A DNA stretch of 15,896 nt, taken from the NCBI GenBank assembly GCA_023431405.1, contig JAEYVZ010000102.1, positions 1 through 15,896 on the forward strand. Reading direction: 5' to 3'. This DNA is from Actinomycetes bacterium. GTDB taxonomy: Bacteria > Actinomycetota > Actinomycetes > Actinomycetales > Microbacteriaceae. A model generated the notes under the pieces. That model searched no databases and was not told where the DNA came from. It saw only the letters and a list, made by a program, of their open reading frames with translations. Numbering within the stretch: position 1 is the first letter of the stretch; every line of letters starts with the position of its first letter. Of this stretch, positions 13,665 through 15,896 are shown one piece after another. The position numbers were made by a program, and so were the translations under genes.

Positions 13665-15896
13665 GCGTGTTCACCTCCGACGACGCGCGGCTCGCCGGCC
13701 GCTTGGCGGATGGAGGCTCCCGTCGGCACTGCCAGGAGCAGGGCGATCAGCACGATGCCCGCCTGCATCCCGCCGATGCGCCACGCGTCGGCGCGCTCGT
13801 CGGCGGTCGGGGTGCGTGGCGTGACATCGGCGATGACGACCCACAGCTCGCCCTTGCCCGTGTCGCCCACCGATTCGAGGTCGTCGCGGCGATCGAGCGC
13901 GGCCTTCGCGGCCAGGCGGGTGGCGCGAGCGGCATCCGTCTCGCCGTCGCCCGCGGGCGCCGCCTCCTCCGCCGTGGCCGGGGACGACGCGGATGACGCG
14001 GATGCCGCGGCCGACGGACCGTCGAGCAGCACGTAGGCGACGCCCTGCGCGCCCATGCGCCCGACGACGTCGCCCGCCGATCCGGTCACGAGGTCGGCGG
14101 TGACCGCCGCGGTCGCCTCGTCGCCGGCGGTGACGTCGCCACGCACCGACTGCAGGGTGGTCTGGCCGCCGAGGGTGGCGCTGCCGCCCCACACGACCTC
14201 GGTCGCGATGCCGCCGCGCGGCTGGGGACGCAGCACGAGCGTCGCCGTTCCGGGATCGCCCCTGCCCTCGGCATCGACGTAGGCGGGAAGGGTGCTGACC
14301 GGCCCGTGGGTGATCTCGAGCGCATCGCGGTGGAGGGCGGTCAGAGCGGGAACGGCGATCGCGGCGATGGCCAGGAGCGCGAACGCGACGCTCGCGCCCC
14401 GAACGCCCCGACGCTCCGGGACGCGGTCGACCGTGAGGGCTGCCGCACCCAGGAGTCCGATCCACAGGAGGCTCTGCGCACAGCCGATCCACACGGCGGC
14501 CGGCGTCGAACCCGACGCACTGAGAACCATGCCCGATGCCATCATCGCCGTGGCCGCCCCGAGCGCGGCGATCCCGAGGGCGATGCCGGCGTGTGTCAGC
14601 CGGGCGACGAAGGGCGCGGCGAGAGCGAGGAGCGCCACCGGCACGACCAGCAGCAGCATCCAGGTGGGTGTCATGCCGTCCGGCAGCATGCCCGCCCAGC
14701 CGGCGACGTCGGCGGTGGGGAACCCCGCCAGAGCGGTCAGCCGGCCCCACACGTCGGCGGCGGGACCGCCCGTGGGCGCGACCACGCCGGGGTCGGCCAG
14801 CAGCGCCCACGCGTCTCCCCCGCTCACGCGCCGCCAGACGAGTGGGGCGGCGACGATGAGCATCGGCACGACGATCCAGATGACCCGCGACAGTCCGCGC
14901 CCGCGGCGCCGCACCGCGGTCAGCGCGACGGCGACGAGCCAGAGCACGAGGAGGGCGGGGGCCAGCGACGGCGAGGCCGCCGCGACGGCGACGAGCACGA
15001 GGGATGCCACGGCCGCACTCGTCCACGACCGGTGCGCGACCGACCCGGTGAACAGGAGCCACGGCAGCAGCAGGTGCACGAGCACGCCCGTCGGACGCCC
15101 CTCGACCAGGGCCGTGACGAACATCGGGGCGAGCGCCCAGCCGACCGCCACGAGCGCGCGGACGACAGGCCGTTCGCTCACGCGAGTGGCCGCGAACCAG
15201 CCGCCGAGTGTGGCGAGCGGGAGCGCGAGGAGCCACAGCACGACGAGCGCCCGCGAGGGAGCCGCCGGCCACGCGGTGCCGATGAGGGCGATGAGGGCAC
15301 TGAACGGGTCGGCGGGTCCGACGGTGCTCCAGCCGAGCGGGCGCGCGCCGTACGCGGCATCCGCCCACAGCTGCTCCACCGTCGCTCGCAGCGGCGCCAG
15401 CGCACCCCCGCCGAGCGCCGGCCAGGTGAGCAGCGCCGGGTAGGCCGCGAGGGATGCCACGAGTGCCGCGAGCACGATCCACGCGCCGCCTGTGCTGCTG
15501 AAGAACCGCAGCTCCGGCCGCGCGAGGGCGTCGGCGCCGTCGTCGTCGAGCCGGTGGCGGAGCTGGCGGGGACCGATCCGCAGGGGAGCCAGCTGCATCC
15601 ATGTGGCCCGCCTGCTGCGCCGGATGCGCTCTCGCGCCCGGACCACCGACGGGATCTGCACGGCGGCGACGACCGCGGCCGCGAGCTCCGGTGCGATCAG
15701 CTCCGGGCGCTTGGCGAGCAGGTTCCCGAGAGAACGGATGACCGCCAGCGGAAGGAGACTGAGCCAGTGGACGGCGACGAGCACCGCCGGCGCGTAGGCG
15801 AGACGTCGGTGCAGCTGCGCCCGGCGGCGGGCGTAGGCGGCGCGGGCCCGCGACGCGGCGCTGTCGTCGCCCGCGAGTCCTGCGACGGCGTCGCCG
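13661..15896 (-). CDS. Large multi-spanning membrane glycosyltransferase-type protein (N-terminus outside window)
   Basis: The frame is open to the window edge, giving about 744 C-terminal residues; the start lies beyond 15896. About a dozen hydrophobic helices are visible, from LVAVHWLSLLPLAVIRSLG (just before 15720) through WMLLLVVPVALLALAAPFVA. An outward-facing soluble part follows (about 14326-13771), including an Ala/Ser-rich low-complexity run, then a last helix AGIVLIALLLAVP and a short tail. In actinobacteria the gene before DUF5719 usually codes for a protein of 900 residues or more with a GT2 glycosyltransferase domain followed by such a membrane part. The catalytic domain would be in the missing N-terminus, so the name rests on context and architecture. 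The upstream residues inside the window are Arg/Ala-rich (RARAAYARRRAQLHRRLAY), a cytoplasmic linker. It is coupled by ATGA overlap to the DUF5719 gene. Confidence 0.75.
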   Translation of the reverse strand, partial: GDAVAGLAGDDSAASRARAAYARRRAQLHRRLAYAPAVLVAVHWLSLLPLAVIRSLGNLLAKRPELIAPELAAAVVAAVQIPSVVRARERIRRSRRATWMQLAPLRIGPRQLRHRLDDDGADALARPELRFFSSTGGAWIVLAALVASLAAYPALLTWPALGGGALAPLRATVEQLWADAAYGARPLGWSTVGPADPFSALIALIGTAWPAAPSRALVVLWLLALPLATLGGWFAATRVSERPVVRALVAVGWALAPMFVTALVEGRPTGVLVHLLLPWLLFTGSVAHRSWTSAAVASLVLVAVAAASPSLAPALLVLWLVAVALTAVRRRGRGLSRVIWIVVPMLIVAAPLVWRRVSGGDAWALLADPGVVAPTGGPAADVWGRLTALAGFPTADVAGWAGMLPDGMTPTWMLLLVVPVALLALAAPFVARLTHAGIALGIAALGAATAMMASGMVLSASGSTPAAVWIGCAQSLLWIGLLGAAALTVDRVPERRGVRGASVAFALLAIAAIAVPALTALHRDALEITHGPVSTLPAYVDAEGRGDPGTATLVLRPQPRGGIATEVVWGGSATLGGQTTLQSVRGDVTAGDEATAAVTADLVTGSAGDVVGRMGAQGVAYVLLDGPSAAASASSASSPATAEEAAPAGDGETDAARATRLAAKAALDRRDDLESVGDTGKGELWVVIADVTPRTPTADERADAWRIGGMQAGIVLIALLLAVPTGASIRQAAGEPRVVGGEHA

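Noticed and set aside
13983..14005. Short GACGCGGATG repeat in the membrane-protein gene
   Set aside because: It codes for a short Ala/Ser-rich linker; it is a local low-complexity stretch, not a mobile or regulatory repeat.
12555..14036. Plus-strand frame opposite the DUF5719 gene
   Set aside because: Antisense to a gene with a coupled start and family motifs; Arg/Gly-rich filler sequence.

Overview
The window is about 70% G+C and densely coded, with a gene order typical of high-GC Gram-positive Actinobacteria. Protein style, GTG starts, TANNNT-type -10 elements and the hpf / comF / lpqB / mtrB / mtrA / ahcY order (the same order as Mycobacterium tuberculosis Rv3241c-Rv3248c) fit a Microbacteriaceae chromosome, most likely Microbacterium or a close relative. 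The genus is inferred from remembered gene order and protein style, not from a search.

Layout. Bases 1-33 hold the last codons of a plus-strand gene. It converges on a minus-strand operon at 144-5837 that reads right to left: mtrA, mtrB, lpqB, comF, hpf. mtrA-mtrB-lpqB is the envelope and cell-cycle signalling module (response regulator, histidine kinase, lipoprotein). comF and hpf follow, and hpf encodes a long-form ribosome hibernation factor. Across a 201-bp divergent gap, aqpZ (6039-6848, plus) encodes an aquaporin. It converges on the furA-katG oxidative-stress operon (9747-6930, minus), whose promoter carries a perfect 17-bp palindrome over the -35 box. Next is ahcY (S-adenosylhomocysteine hydrolase, minus).

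The right third contains a DUF3499 gene (minus), a divergent plus-strand metallopeptidase-fold gene that has lost its zinc motif, and a translationally coupled minus-strand pair: a large multi-spanning membrane glycosyltransferase-type protein, cut by the window edge, and a DUF5719 protein.

Three convergent gene junctions (64-102, 6872-6906, 12201-12225) each hold a strong hairpin that can serve as a two-sided terminator. No gene-free stretch exceeds 300 bases. I saw no tRNA, rRNA, insertion sequence, CRISPR array or prophage gene.

This is mostly conserved core genome. The points most worth following are the furA operator/promoter and its probable leaderless start, the placement of furA-katG-aqpZ inside an otherwise conserved block, the degenerate peptidase, the DUF5719/membrane-protein pair, and a visibly frequent GGATGC/GCATCC hexamer. 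I did not find a clearly new biological system.
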